Positions 1-5,840 are shown, counted from the first letter of the stretch. The stretch is DNA of 6,132 bases from Candidatus Bipolaricaulota bacterium (GCA_030612485.1 JAUWNS010000143.1:1-6132); one strand, 5' to 3'. The notes: generated by a model not told the origin, from the sequence alone. A program made the numbers and translations.

Positions 1-37
1 ACAGGGTTTCCTTATACCCCTCTCCTTGATAGGAGAG
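1..37. repeat. Left arm of 37-bp inverted repeat
   Basis: These 37 bases are the exact reverse complement of 6066-6102, about 6 kb away. The match fails at position 38 but could continue beyond the left window edge. The arm contains its own hairpin: ctctcct (20-26), loop tgat, aggagag (31-37). Either it is a dispersed hairpin repeat found here in two orientations, or the two copies bound a segment. No transposase is present, so nothing favours a transposon over an interspersed repeat. Confidence 0.9.
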
Positions 38-62
38 CAGGGTTGCAGAATTGAATGATTAA

Positions 63-86
63 GCGAGTGAGTGATTGAGTGATTGA
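63..86. repeat. Three tandem octamers
   Basis: Three consecutive 8-base units: gcgagtga (63-70), gtgattga (71-78) and gtgattga (79-86). The last two are identical and the first differs at two positions. A related string, gagcgagtgataac, follows at 94-107. It is a short simple repeat in non-coding DNA. Confidence 0.7.
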
Positions 87-90
87 ATCT

Positions 91-111
91 CTTGAGCGAG
101 TGATAACAAGC
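91..111. repeat. 21-bp direct repeat, left copy
   Basis: This 21-bp string recurs at 5108-5128 in the same orientation with two differences (a/g at the tenth base, a/g at the eighteenth). The right copy runs directly into the hairpin repeat at 5128-5157, whereas on the left the related hairpin (220-249) is inverted and over 100 bp away. The repeat modules have therefore been shuffled. Confidence 0.7.
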
Positions 112-127
112 TCCCCGCCTCTCCGTG

Positions 128-160
128 TCTCCCCCTCTCCCCCTCTCCCTTTCTCCTTCC
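128..160. repeat. Uninterrupted polypyrimidine tract
   Basis: All 33 bases are C or T on the + strand, with a repeated ccccctct unit (131-138 and again from 139). Such tracts are common in interspersed intergenic repeats and can adopt triplex structures. No coding role is apparent. Confidence 0.7.
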
Positions 161-183
161 GATCTCTCAATTCCTCAGCGCTC

Positions 184-249
184 TTCGTGTCCTTTGTGGT
201 GAAACCATTCTGTACTTCTGCGAGAGGCACAAGCTTTTCCTCTCGCCCG
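184..249 (-). repeat. Interspersed intergenic repeat with hairpin, left copy
   Basis: A degenerate repeat of a type seen between genes in many large bacterial genomes (cttcgtgtcctttgtggtg-like). The part at 220-249 matches the reverse complement of 5128-5157 at 29 of 30 positions. Within it gcgagagg (220-227) and cctctcgc (239-246) form an 8-bp stem. Open frames across this DNA give low-complexity peptides typical of translated repeats, so no gene is called. Confidence 0.75.
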
Positions 250-302
250 TTCGTTGCACTCACTCAAGCCCTGTCTGCCGTACCGGCACAGGCAGGCGCA
301 AG

Positions 303-316
303 GGTGTTGCAACACC
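303..316. repeat. Perfect 14-bp palindrome
   Basis: ggtgttgcaacacc reads identically on both strands. Just upstream, 276-288 has tgccg-tac-cggca, a 5-bp stem inside a longer imperfect one. These lie between the two left copies of the interspersed repeat and are probably part of the same non-coding repeat cluster. An operator role is possible, but the promoter is 160 bp downstream. Confidence 0.6.
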
Positions 317-355
317 AAGATCGCCAAGGAATCTTTATTTTCACTCTCTGCGTGC

Positions 356-376
356 TCCGCGCCCTCGGCGGTGAAA
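356..376 (-). repeat. Second left copy of the interspersed repeat core
   Basis: This 21-base string matches 184-204 at 15 of 21 positions, both ending in ggtgaaa. It is read most naturally on the minus strand, as a gcggagcacgcagag-like repeat. With 184-249 it accounts for the several overlapping but meaningless open frames between 79 and 579. Confidence 0.6.
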
Positions 377-469
377 GCTTCTGCTTCGCAAGGAGAAGAG
401 ACTGGCGGAATAGCCTGCGTTACCCACTCGAAACAGCGAGGAGCCTTTTTTAGTGAGGCAATGCGGCTA

Positions 470-498
470 TTGACAAACTGTTTTTTTTGTGGTAGAGT
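470..498 (+). promoter_or_regulatory. Sigma70-type promoter for the beta-helix gene
   Basis: A perfect -35 box TTGACA (470-475) is followed after 17 bp by TAGAGT (493-498), four of six matches to TATAAT including the first two bases and the last. The spacer holds an eight-T run (481-488). Transcription would start near 505 and run toward the start at 701. It is the best promoter match I see in the window, and its orientation fits the operon. Confidence 0.65.
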
Positions 499-504
499 GC
501 TTAG

Positions 505-700
505 AAGGGAAGACGAGTAGGCAAGAAAGGATACTGGTGAATGATTTAACCAGTGGTGTTTAAGCGGGTGTGTATACAAAAAGGGCGCACCGGTAGATAG
601 GCGCGGGAGGTGAGATAAGGACGAAAACGAGAAGGTAATACAGATACGGCAAATGAGGGCGCACTAGCGATGAATCTGACCGGACTCAAAGGAGGAGAAG
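505..700 (+). other. Long 5' leader with possible long-range stem
   Basis: About 196 nt separate the predicted transcription start from the first gene. ccggt-agat (590-598) can pair with atct-accgg (674-683, one bulged g at 678), giving a 9-bp helix that closes a 75-nt loop and ends six bases before the Shine-Dalgarno. A small hairpin actggt/accagt lies at 533-538 and 549-554. I cannot match this to a known riboswitch consensus. It could be a regulatory leader or an ordinary long UTR. Confidence 0.3.
689..695 (+). promoter_or_regulatory. Strong Shine-Dalgarno for the 701 start
   Basis: aaggagg lies five bases upstream of the ATG at 701, a near-perfect complement to the 16S rRNA 3' end at good spacing. 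It fixes the start of the first beta-helix gene and shows ordinary bacterial initiation. Confidence 0.85.
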
Positions 701-1387
701 ATGTACAGAAACGGTATTTGGAGGCTAACTTCAAGCCTAGCAGTTGCGTTGCTGGCTTGCAGTTTGATGCTAGTAGCAGTTAGTGGAGCGGAGATTGGTG
801 TCCCTGGAGACTATGCAACAATTCAAGCGGCTGTGAATGCGGCCTCCTCGGGTGACACTATCATTGTCGCTCCAGGGACTTACGCCGAAGATCCCATACT
901 GGTAGAAGGCAAAACAGATCTGACGCTCAAATCAAGTGATGGTGCCGACTTCACAACGATCCTAGGGACGATCTCTGTAAGAAATTGCAGTGAGTTAACG
1001 ATTGAAGGTTTCACCATTTCCTCACCTAGCCAACCTGGCCATGGAATCAATGTAGAATGCACTGATTCTGAAGCCCCTGGATCGAGTATTGTGATTAAAG
1101 ATAATAATATCATCAATTGCACGGGTATCGGCATAGTCTGTTGGGGACAGGGTCAGTGCCCGTCTTTTGTAATAGAAGGCAATGACATCAGCAGGAACGG
1201 CTTCGATGGCATCAGGCTGTACTGCTGCTGTGCGGAGACCATAATCAGAAACAACACGATTACCGACAACGGTAGGACCAACGCCCGCGGTTGTGGTATT
1301 CGTCTGGGTTCGTGGTGCCCTGTTAGTGTGCTTATCGAGGACAACATTATCACGGGCAACGCTTTCGCCAATATTCACCCGCAGTAA
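701..1387 (+). CDS. Exported cysteine-rich right-handed beta-helix protein
   Basis: The protein has 228 residues. Residues 1-30 form a signal peptide: charged start (R3, R8), hydrophobic core 11-27 and a likely signal peptidase I site after S28-G-A30. A lipobox-like LLAC at C20 is an alternative, but hydrophobic sequence continues past it. Residues 34-65 (PGDYATIQAAVNAASSGDTI followed by VAPGTY) are the classic N-terminal cap of NosD/pectate-lyase-like beta-helix proteins. From about residue 95 the coils repeat I-x-x-N-x-I-x-x-N patterns (NNIINCTG, NDISRNG, NNTITDNG, DNIITGN). The mature part has ten cysteines, including a CCC run, which is unusual. The protein ends abruptly after the last coil with no visible C-terminal cap or anchor, so it may be truncated. 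Related folds bind or cleave polysaccharides, and the Wzc neighbour fits such a role, but no catalytic residues can be assigned. Confidence 0.85.
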   Translation: MYRNGIWRLTSSLAVALLACSLMLVAVSGAEIGVPGDYATIQAAVNAASSGDTIIVAPGTYAEDPILVEGKTDLTLKSSDGADFTTILGTISVRNCSELTIEGFTISSPSQPGHGINVECTDSEAPGSSIVIKDNNIINCTGIGIVCWGQGQCPSFVIEGNDISRNGFDGIRLYCCCAETIIRNNTITDNGRTNARGCGIRLGSWCPVSVLIEDNIITGNAFANIHPQ

Positions 1388-1494
1388 GGGAGGACAGAGG
1401 TAGACGAGAGCCTTAAGAAAAGCCAAGCCAGATGGATGAGATGGACCTGAGCTTCGTGGAGATTCCTTAAGCATTACAAGGGAGAAAGGTGTAG

Positions 1495-1587
1495 GTGTGG
1501 GAAGCAGGGAGCTCTGTTGATATTGATCCGAGTGTTGGTATTGACGACAATCCTGATCCTCGGTTCGTGTTTCTTGTTGACAGGTGA
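1495..1587 (+). pseudogene. Possible beta-helix gene fragment in a different frame
   Basis: Between a TAG at 1492-1494 and a TGA at 1585-1587 the frame starting at 1495 reads about 30 residues containing DIDPSVGIDDNPDPRFVF. This resembles the (N/D)IDxDPxFVD stretch common near the end of secreted beta-helix proteins. It overlaps the hydrophobic N-terminus of the downstream gene in another frame. It has no good start of its own. I read it as a possible frameshifted remnant showing that 1388-1640 was once beta-helix coding sequence. A chance frame remains possible. Confidence 0.35.
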
Positions 1588-2254
1588 ACCAGGGAATGAA
1601 GAAATTGGGAGTCAACAAGATACAGCTCAGGAGGAGTTGGCAGTCGCACCCAACATAATCATACGAAACAATACCATTGGCGATAGTGGGTTCGGTGTCT
1701 ACATCGGCGAAAGAGGCGGAAGAAAAGATTCTGTCCTCATAGTCGACAACATTATCATCGACAACGGAGAGGGTATCCGTGTGTTGGGAACAGAAGGGCA
1801 GAATCTTATCTCGAACAACACCATTACCAATAATATTGTGGGAGTGAGAATTGCTGACGTACATCAAGGCAGGTTCATCCCCGACATGGCCGTTTCCCTC
1901 ATCAGCATCCATTCCAACACAATAGCCGACAACAAAGAGCACAACCTGTTAAACGTCACCTCCGGCATCTTGGATATTGCCAATAACCAGTGGGAGACAG
2001 CACATCACGTACAGCAGGAAAACGGGGAAAACGAGACAGCCACTGCACCTGATGATAGCGCCGCTTCTCTAGCTCTGCCTATCCCGCTATTTATTCCAAC
2101 CCTGACTTTTGATCCTTCTTGCCCCCTAACGATGACGACTACAATCGCTATGATCGGTGATCGAGTGCTCATAGGAGTTACTTTCTTATGGCCAACGGCA
2201 ATATCACTGTCCGGACTCTCTTTCGTCCCTTACTGGGCCCAACGATGCGAATGA
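1517..2254 (+). CDS. Second beta-helix protein, possibly disrupted
   Basis: A 245-residue frame with a TTG start preceded by agggag (1506-1511) at five bases. It has a hydrophobic N-terminus (2-22) with a lipobox-like LGSC (C18), then an acidic linker. Beta-helix coils run from about residue 45 to 160 (IIIRNNTIGDSGFGVYI, VDNIIIDNGEGIRV, ISNNTITNNIVGVRI, IHSNTIADNKEHNLL). The coils resemble those of the upstream gene, in amino acids and even in DNA (gacaacattatca at 1341 and 1745), but lack its cysteines. The frame is the same as that gene, separated by stops at 1385 and 1448. The apparent signal peptide overlaps another-frame beta-helix-like fragment (1495-1587). The tail after residue 200 is hydrophobic and atypical, and a shift at the C run 2122-2126 would give a hydrophilic end instead. 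It could be a lipoprotein paralogue or half of a decayed gene. Confidence 0.6.
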   Translation: MILIRVLVLTTILILGSCFLLTGEPGNEEIGSQQDTAQEELAVAPNIIIRNNTIGDSGFGVYIGERGGRKDSVLIVDNIIIDNGEGIRVLGTEGQNLISNNTITNNIVGVRIADVHQGRFIPDMAVSLISIHSNTIADNKEHNLLNVTSGILDIANNQWETAHHVQQENGENETATAPDDSAASLALPIPLFIPTLTFDPSCPLTMTTTIAMIGDRVLIGVTFLWPTAISLSGLSFVPYWAQRCE

Positions 2255-2368
2255 CAAGGAGAATCGAAACAGAACAAAGAAATCGAGAAGACGGAAAGCG
2301 ACGCGAGATGGTTCCAGCTATCGAAAGGGCCGCATGCGATAAGATAGGGGAGAAGATCTGAATCCAAA

Positions 2369-4930
2369 ATGGACTCCACCGGTAATGTAAGAGGAAAGAG
2401 CGGGCAATCTCGGAATCCCGATCTCCGGGATTACTGGAGGATTATCCTCAGAGGGCGCTGGTACATCATCACATCCTTTGTGGTGATCGTCGCCTCAACG
2501 GCCTTCTTTACATTCACCGCTGATCCAGTCTATGAGGCATCAGCTAAGATCCTTGTAGAGGAAAGCAAGTTTTCGACCGACATCTCCTCACTCCTTAGCC
2601 CGTTAGGTATGGGATCGAGAAACGACCTCGAGAATCGCATCGAGATGATCAAAAGCCGCCCTGTCCTAGAGGGGGCCCGGGACAAGCTCGAAGCAAACGA
2701 ACAGTTTGTCGCCCTTTATGAAGCCAGGCAGGACAGTAGATCGCTCTTCAGCAACGTGGCCAAGGCTGTGGGCATGGAGGGAGAGGAGACGGACTCCCAT
2801 CTGATCACCCCTAAGGAATTAGCAGAGCGACTCACGGTTCGCGCGATTCCCGACACAGACATCATCGAAATCAAGGCTACGGGAGGGTCCCCCCTGGAGG
2901 CGAAGCTCGTCACCAATCTCATAGTGGAGGCCTATCAAGAAAAAGATATGACCATTTCCCGGGAGACTACATCGAGTGTCAGGGCTTTTTTAGCGGAGCA
3001 ACTCGACAAAGTGCAGGCTGAATTGGAGTTTTCTGAAGAACAGGCAATGGAGTTTCAAAAGCAGGTTGGTCTTGAATTGGGCAAGGAAGGCTTGCAGCAG
3101 AAAATAACCCAACTGATGGCCTTGTACATCCAAGCTAAAGTAGAACTCGAAGATAAGAGGGATCAGCTAGAGGTAATCAACAAACTCCTGGACGACGTTA
3201 AAAAGGAGATATTCGGGAAAGAAATATCCGGAGAGGGAGCCGACATCTTCCTGGAGATCGAGGACAAACTCATCCAACTCAAGAAGTTTCGGGCCGACAT
3301 TGCCGAGCTGGAGGCAGAGCGGGCTCAATACATTGAGGAAGGGAACTACGTCAGAGCAAAGGAACTGGAGAACGAGATCCTGCAGAAGAAGACGAGCCTG
3401 GAGGAGACCACCATGGCTCAGTTCACCGCCTTTGATCTCCTTCCTCAGTATGAGGAAGCGATTCAGCAACAACTTAACCTCCACATAGAGATCGAGGCCT
3501 ACCAGAACCGCGTTCAGATCCTGGATGATATGCTCAATACGGAACTTGAAGTATTGGTAAAACACGGCCTGGAACTGATGAGAATTGAGCGCACCGTAGA
3601 CGTAAGCAAGGAGATCTACATTTTGCTGCGGGAGAGCTTTGAGAAGGCAAGGATCTCGGAGGCTGGGGAACTGGGAGGCGTACAGATCGTAAATTGGGCC
3701 GAGGAGCCGGAGTCGCCCATCAAACCGAAGAAGAAGCAAAACTTGATCTTGGCTGCCTTAGTCGGGCTAACCATGGGCACGGGCCTCTCATTCCTAAAGG
3801 AGTATCTAGATAACACCTACAAAACCCCAAAAGAGATCGAGGAAGACCTGGGGATCCCCATCTTGGGGTCGTTTTTCGCCCTTTCGCCTCGGGAGCAGGG
3901 AAGAGGCGAGACGGAAGGGAGCACGCTGAGACAATCTATGCTCGCCCGTATCACCCGTGTTAACAGAGATTGGGCGATCTTCGATGCATACGCTGCCATC
4001 GAAGCCAAACTGAGATATGCCGACCCCGACAGACCGCTCACGACGATCGCCATTACATCCGCAGTCCCCGAGGAGGGCAAATCCACTGTGGTGGCCAACC
4101 TGGGCCTCGTTTTCAGCGAAACGGGAAAGAAGACCCTTATCGTTGACGCCGACCTGCGGAAATCAGTCGTACATAGGATCTTTGACATAAAGGGGGATGT
4201 GGGCCTGACGAACCTAGCCCTGGGCGAGATCGATGTCGCAGGGGCTGTGAAACGACCGTACCTGGGAGAAGGGAGACCGGTAGGAAGAGAGTTGGAAGAA
4301 ATCCTGCTCAGTGGGCAAAAGGTTACACCCGCCCAGTTGCAAGAAGCGAAACGTCTACAGGAAAAAGAGGCTTCGGAGAAGTGGGATAAGGCAAGATCAC
4401 TAGAACAGATCCTACTTGACAAAGCCTTTATCGACAAGAAAACCCTGGAAGAATCTCATGCAAAACAGCGGAAGGACTTGGAGGGCTTCCATGTCTTGCC
4501 ACCCGGTACTAGCCCGTTGAACCCTGCGGACTTCCTTGGTTCAGAACGCGTGGGAGGATTAATCGAAGCGCTGAAATCTCAGTTCGACATGATCCTGTTT
4601 GACACATCACCTTTGAGAGTTGCGCCCGATGCCACGTTACTATGCAGAAAGTTGGATGGCGTAATCCTAGTGGTAGAAGCTGGAAAAACGGACAAGGAAA
4701 ACGTGAGAAACTCGGTGGACGAACTCCAGCAAGCCGGAATCAGAATCATTGGGATCATATTGAACAAGGTAGCGCGGCCTACGGGTCGGTACTACGGCTC
4801 ACGCTACGGAAAGTACGGCTATGGCTATTACGGCTACGGCTATGGCGACCGCAATCAGGACGGGCTTGGAAAAGGTCGAAAGGGGAAGAACAAAGGCAAG
4901 CCAGCAGTCGTATCACAAGGAGTGAAATAG
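2369..4930 (+). CDS. Wzc-like polysaccharide co-polymerase / BY-kinase with inserted MshEN-like module
   Basis: This 853-residue inner-membrane protein would control polymer length and export of a surface polysaccharide through tyrosine autophosphorylation. Domains in order: Wzz-type N-terminus (17-100) with TM1 at 31-49; a long periplasmic coiled-coil region (about 205-430); a GNVR-like segment (about 412-445, ELGGVQIVNWA); a proline/lysine motif PESPIKPKKK (447-456); TM2 at 458-476; a cytoplasmic BY-kinase with Walker A SAVPEEGKST (564-573), Walker A' TLIVDADLR (589-597), Walker B MILFDTSPL (741-749); and a tail with nine tyrosines (808-825). Wzc homologues are usually near 720 residues. 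The excess is a longer coiled coil and a 73-residue insert (632-704) between Walker A' and B. The insert carries two R-x-L-E-x-I-L-L repeats resembling the type II secretion ATPase N-terminal motif. The usual E-x-x-R-x-x-R oligomerisation motif is D539-x-x-A-x-x-E545. The start is the first ATG after an in-frame stop at 2345; ggggag (2347-2352) is a distant ribosome site. Function is firm, substrate unknown. Confidence 0.95.
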   Translation: MDSTGNVRGKSGQSRNPDLRDYWRIILRGRWYIITSFVVIVASTAFFTFTADPVYEASAKILVEESKFSTDISSLLSPLGMGSRNDLENRIEMIKSRPVLEGARDKLEANEQFVALYEARQDSRSLFSNVAKAVGMEGEETDSHLITPKELAERLTVRAIPDTDIIEIKATGGSPLEAKLVTNLIVEAYQEKDMTISRETTSSVRAFLAEQLDKVQAELEFSEEQAMEFQKQVGLELGKEGLQQKITQLMALYIQAKVELEDKRDQLEVINKLLDDVKKEIFGKEISGEGADIFLEIEDKLIQLKKFRADIAELEAERAQYIEEGNYVRAKELENEILQKKTSLEETTMAQFTAFDLLPQYEEAIQQQLNLHIEIEAYQNRVQILDDMLNTELEVLVKHGLELMRIERTVDVSKEIYILLRESFEKARISEAGELGGVQIVNWAEEPESPIKPKKKQNLILAALVGLTMGTGLSFLKEYLDNTYKTPKEIEEDLGIPILGSFFALSPREQGRGETEGSTLRQSMLARITRVNRDWAIFDAYAAIEAKLRYADPDRPLTTIAITSAVPEEGKSTVVANLGLVFSETGKKTLIVDADLRKSVVHRIFDIKGDVGLTNLALGEIDVAGAVKRPYLGEGRPVGRELEEILLSGQKVTPAQLQEAKRLQEKEASEKWDKARSLEQILLDKAFIDKKTLEESHAKQRKDLEGFHVLPPGTSPLNPADFLGSERVGGLIEALKSQFDMILFDTSPLRVAPDATLLCRKLDGVILVVEAGKTDKENVRNSVDELQQAGIRIIGIILNKVARPTGRYYGSRYGKYGYGYYGYGYGDRNQDGLGKGRKGKNKGKPAVVSQGVK
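4262..4480 (+). other. Domain insertion in the kinase (residues 632-704)
   Basis: In ordinary BY-kinases the segment after Walker A' runs from a GL(T/S)(N/D)-L motif to an L-P-x-G motif in about 25-30 residues. Here that span goes from G612 to G713, over 70 residues longer. The extra sequence is helical and charged. It repeats with a 36-residue period: R640/R676, L642/L678, E643/E679, I645/I681, L646/L682, L647/L683, V652/I688, L657/L693, E659/E695, Q664/Q700. This fits the RLGxxLxxxxxIxxxxLxxxLxxQ pattern of MshEN / T2SSE_N domains, but G is E in both copies and R is one residue off register. Family assignment is from memory of the motif. Confidence 0.6.
4790..4846 (+). other. C-terminal tyrosine cluster of the kinase
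   Basis: Residues 808-826 hold nine tyrosines, mostly in Gly-Tyr steps, encoded by a repetitive tacggctatggc-like stretch. In Wzc-type kinases such a tail is the trans-autophosphorylation site that cycles with oligomer assembly. A basic tail rich in lysine and glycine follows (R827 to the stop). Confidence 0.85.
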
Positions 4931-4985
4931 GGTTCCTCGCGGTTAAGGCAAGGTATCCCAGAGAAAGACTCAAAAGATGAGCGTA

Positions 4986-5020
4986 GCGAGAGAGAAAAAG
5001 CTTGTATCTCGCCAAGACGC
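4986..5020 (+). repeat. Interspersed hairpin repeat, right copy 1
   Basis: gcgaga (4986-4991) and tctcgc (5007-5012) form a stem, followed by caagacgc. The 35-base unit aligns, with small gaps, to 5131-5165 in the same orientation. It lies about 55 bp after the kinase stop. No U-run follows, so it is a poor intrinsic terminator. Confidence 0.6.
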
Positions 5021-5107
5021 AAAGAGCGCCAAGAAAAGCGTAAATTGGCAAAGAGAAAAAGATGTTTGAAACTCAAGAAGCATGGTCTTTCTTAGCGATC
5101 TTTGCGG

Positions 5108-5165
5108 CTTGAGCGGGTGATAACGAGCGGGCGAGAGGAAAGGCTTGTGCCTCTCGCCAAGACGC
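5108..5165 (+). repeat. Interspersed hairpin repeat, right copy 2
   Basis: A composite unit. 5108-5128 repeats 91-111 directly. 5128-5157 is the reverse complement of 220-249 at 29 of 30 positions. gcgagagg (5131-5138) and cctctcgc (5150-5157) form an 8-bp stem. caagacgcc follows, as in copy 1. With 4986-5020 it fills most of the 335-bp gap between the kinase and the next frame, in which I see no gene. Confidence 0.7.
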
Positions 5166-5265
5166 CAAGAACAGCAGAAGGCAGGAAAATTGACGGGGAA
5201 CAAGATCTCTCTGCCCCGTACCTTCCCGAGAGGGTGAGGAGCCTGAAATAGAAGAGATATCTAAA

Positions 5266-5703
5266 TTGTACCATAAGGTGATTAAGGAGAAAGCAGTAAG
5301 GAGGCAGCAGGTGGACGCTGCGGAGGCGGACAACAATAACGATAGTCTAGTAGTAGAGTCTTGTGAGAGTAAGCCCCGACTTAGTACCAAGGTTGATTAC
5401 GTCTACAAGCGCTGCTACATCGATAAGCAGGGGAATTTCGTTAACCCACGCACCCCGTGGGATGAACTCCTGAAGTATTATCATTCCCCCTCGGAAAGAC
5501 TAATGATATCAGAGGGACAGAGGCGGCTGTCGCGACCAGCGTTTGTGAGAGCCAGGAGAAAGGTTAAGCTAGATAAGGCCCAAAGGGCAAGGCTGGCCCA
5601 GATCCACGCGATGGAAGCCCAATATTTAGAGACCACGGTAAGGGAGCGGAAAAAGAGCGCTAGAAGGAGGCTCTACGAGCGTGAAGCTCAGTATTTAGAG
5701 TGA
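5266..5703 (+). CDS. Basic hypothetical protein, weak support
   Basis: The frame encodes 145 residues from a TTG start; it is open back to 5194 with no ATG or GTG before 5266. The nearest Shine-Dalgarno-like string, gaggag (5236-5241), is too far away, so the start is uncertain (GTG at 5278 and ATG at 5503 are alternatives). I do not recognise the protein. Residues 44-75 look globular (VDYVYKRCYIDKQGN, then PWDELLKYYHS). Residues 83-137 are strongly basic, and the C-terminus contains EAQYLE twice, at 117-122 and as the last six residues 140-145; the corresponding 18-bp DNA strings differ at only two positions. No signal peptide or membrane segment is visible. It is preceded and followed by repeat or structured non-coding DNA rather than operon partners. 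It may be a small nucleic-acid-binding protein or a spurious frame. Confidence 0.4.
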   Translation: MYHKVIKEKAVRRQQVDAAEADNNNDSLVVESCESKPRLSTKVDYVYKRCYIDKQGNFVNPRTPWDELLKYYHSPSERLMISEGQRRLSRPAFVRARRKVKLDKAQRARLAQIHAMEAQYLETTVRERKKSARRRLYEREAQYLE

Positions 5704-5723
5704 ACAAGAGCACGACAGCTTGT

Positions 5724-5792
5724 AAAGGGACCGGTGTGGGGGCTCGCAGAGGAGGTGGGTTAGGCCCAAAAGGGTGTACCAGCGGTCTCTTT
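5724..5792 (+). other. Potential long-range RNA stem after the hypothetical gene
   Basis: aaagggaccg (5724-5733) pairs with cggtctcttt (5783-5792): ten consecutive pairs, one of them G5728-U5788, closing a 49-nt loop. The loop holds a small ccc-aaaa-ggg hairpin (5765-5774). The wobble pair works only in + strand RNA, weakly favouring a + transcript. It could be a 3' UTR structure or part of a small RNA. Confidence 0.3.
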
Positions 5793-5840
5793 CTGGATCT
5801 AAGGGATAGGATAACGGACCTAGGGGAATGGACAATTCAA

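Noticed and set aside
79..579. Overlapping open frames of 83-134 codons on both strands left of the promoter
   Set aside because: They translate repeat DNA into low-complexity peptides, lack ribosome sites, overlap one another and span the interspersed repeats.
583..600. JUMPstart/ops-like element in the leader (ccggtag)
   Set aside because: Only the GGTAG core is shared with GGCGGTAG; the flanking bases do not match.
1022..1942. A 306-codon minus-strand frame opposite the beta-helix genes
   Set aside because: It is the antisense shadow of the beta-helix coils; the plus-strand frames have a signal peptide, Shine-Dalgarno and clear family repeats.
2188..2361. Small 57-codon frame starting MANGNITVRTLF, with aggag ten bases upstream, ending seven bases before the kinase ATG
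   Set aside because: Tempting as a coupled small gene, but composition is unremarkable, it overlaps the previous gene and I recognise no family; left out for lack of support.
3167..3739. A 190-codon minus-strand frame and others opposite the kinase
   Set aside because: Antisense to a clearly recognised coiled-coil and kinase gene, with no independent protein features.
5190..5218. TTGACG as a -35 box for the hypothetical gene
   Set aside because: At 17-18 bp spacing the -10 position reads gccccg or ccccgt, which is not promoter-like.
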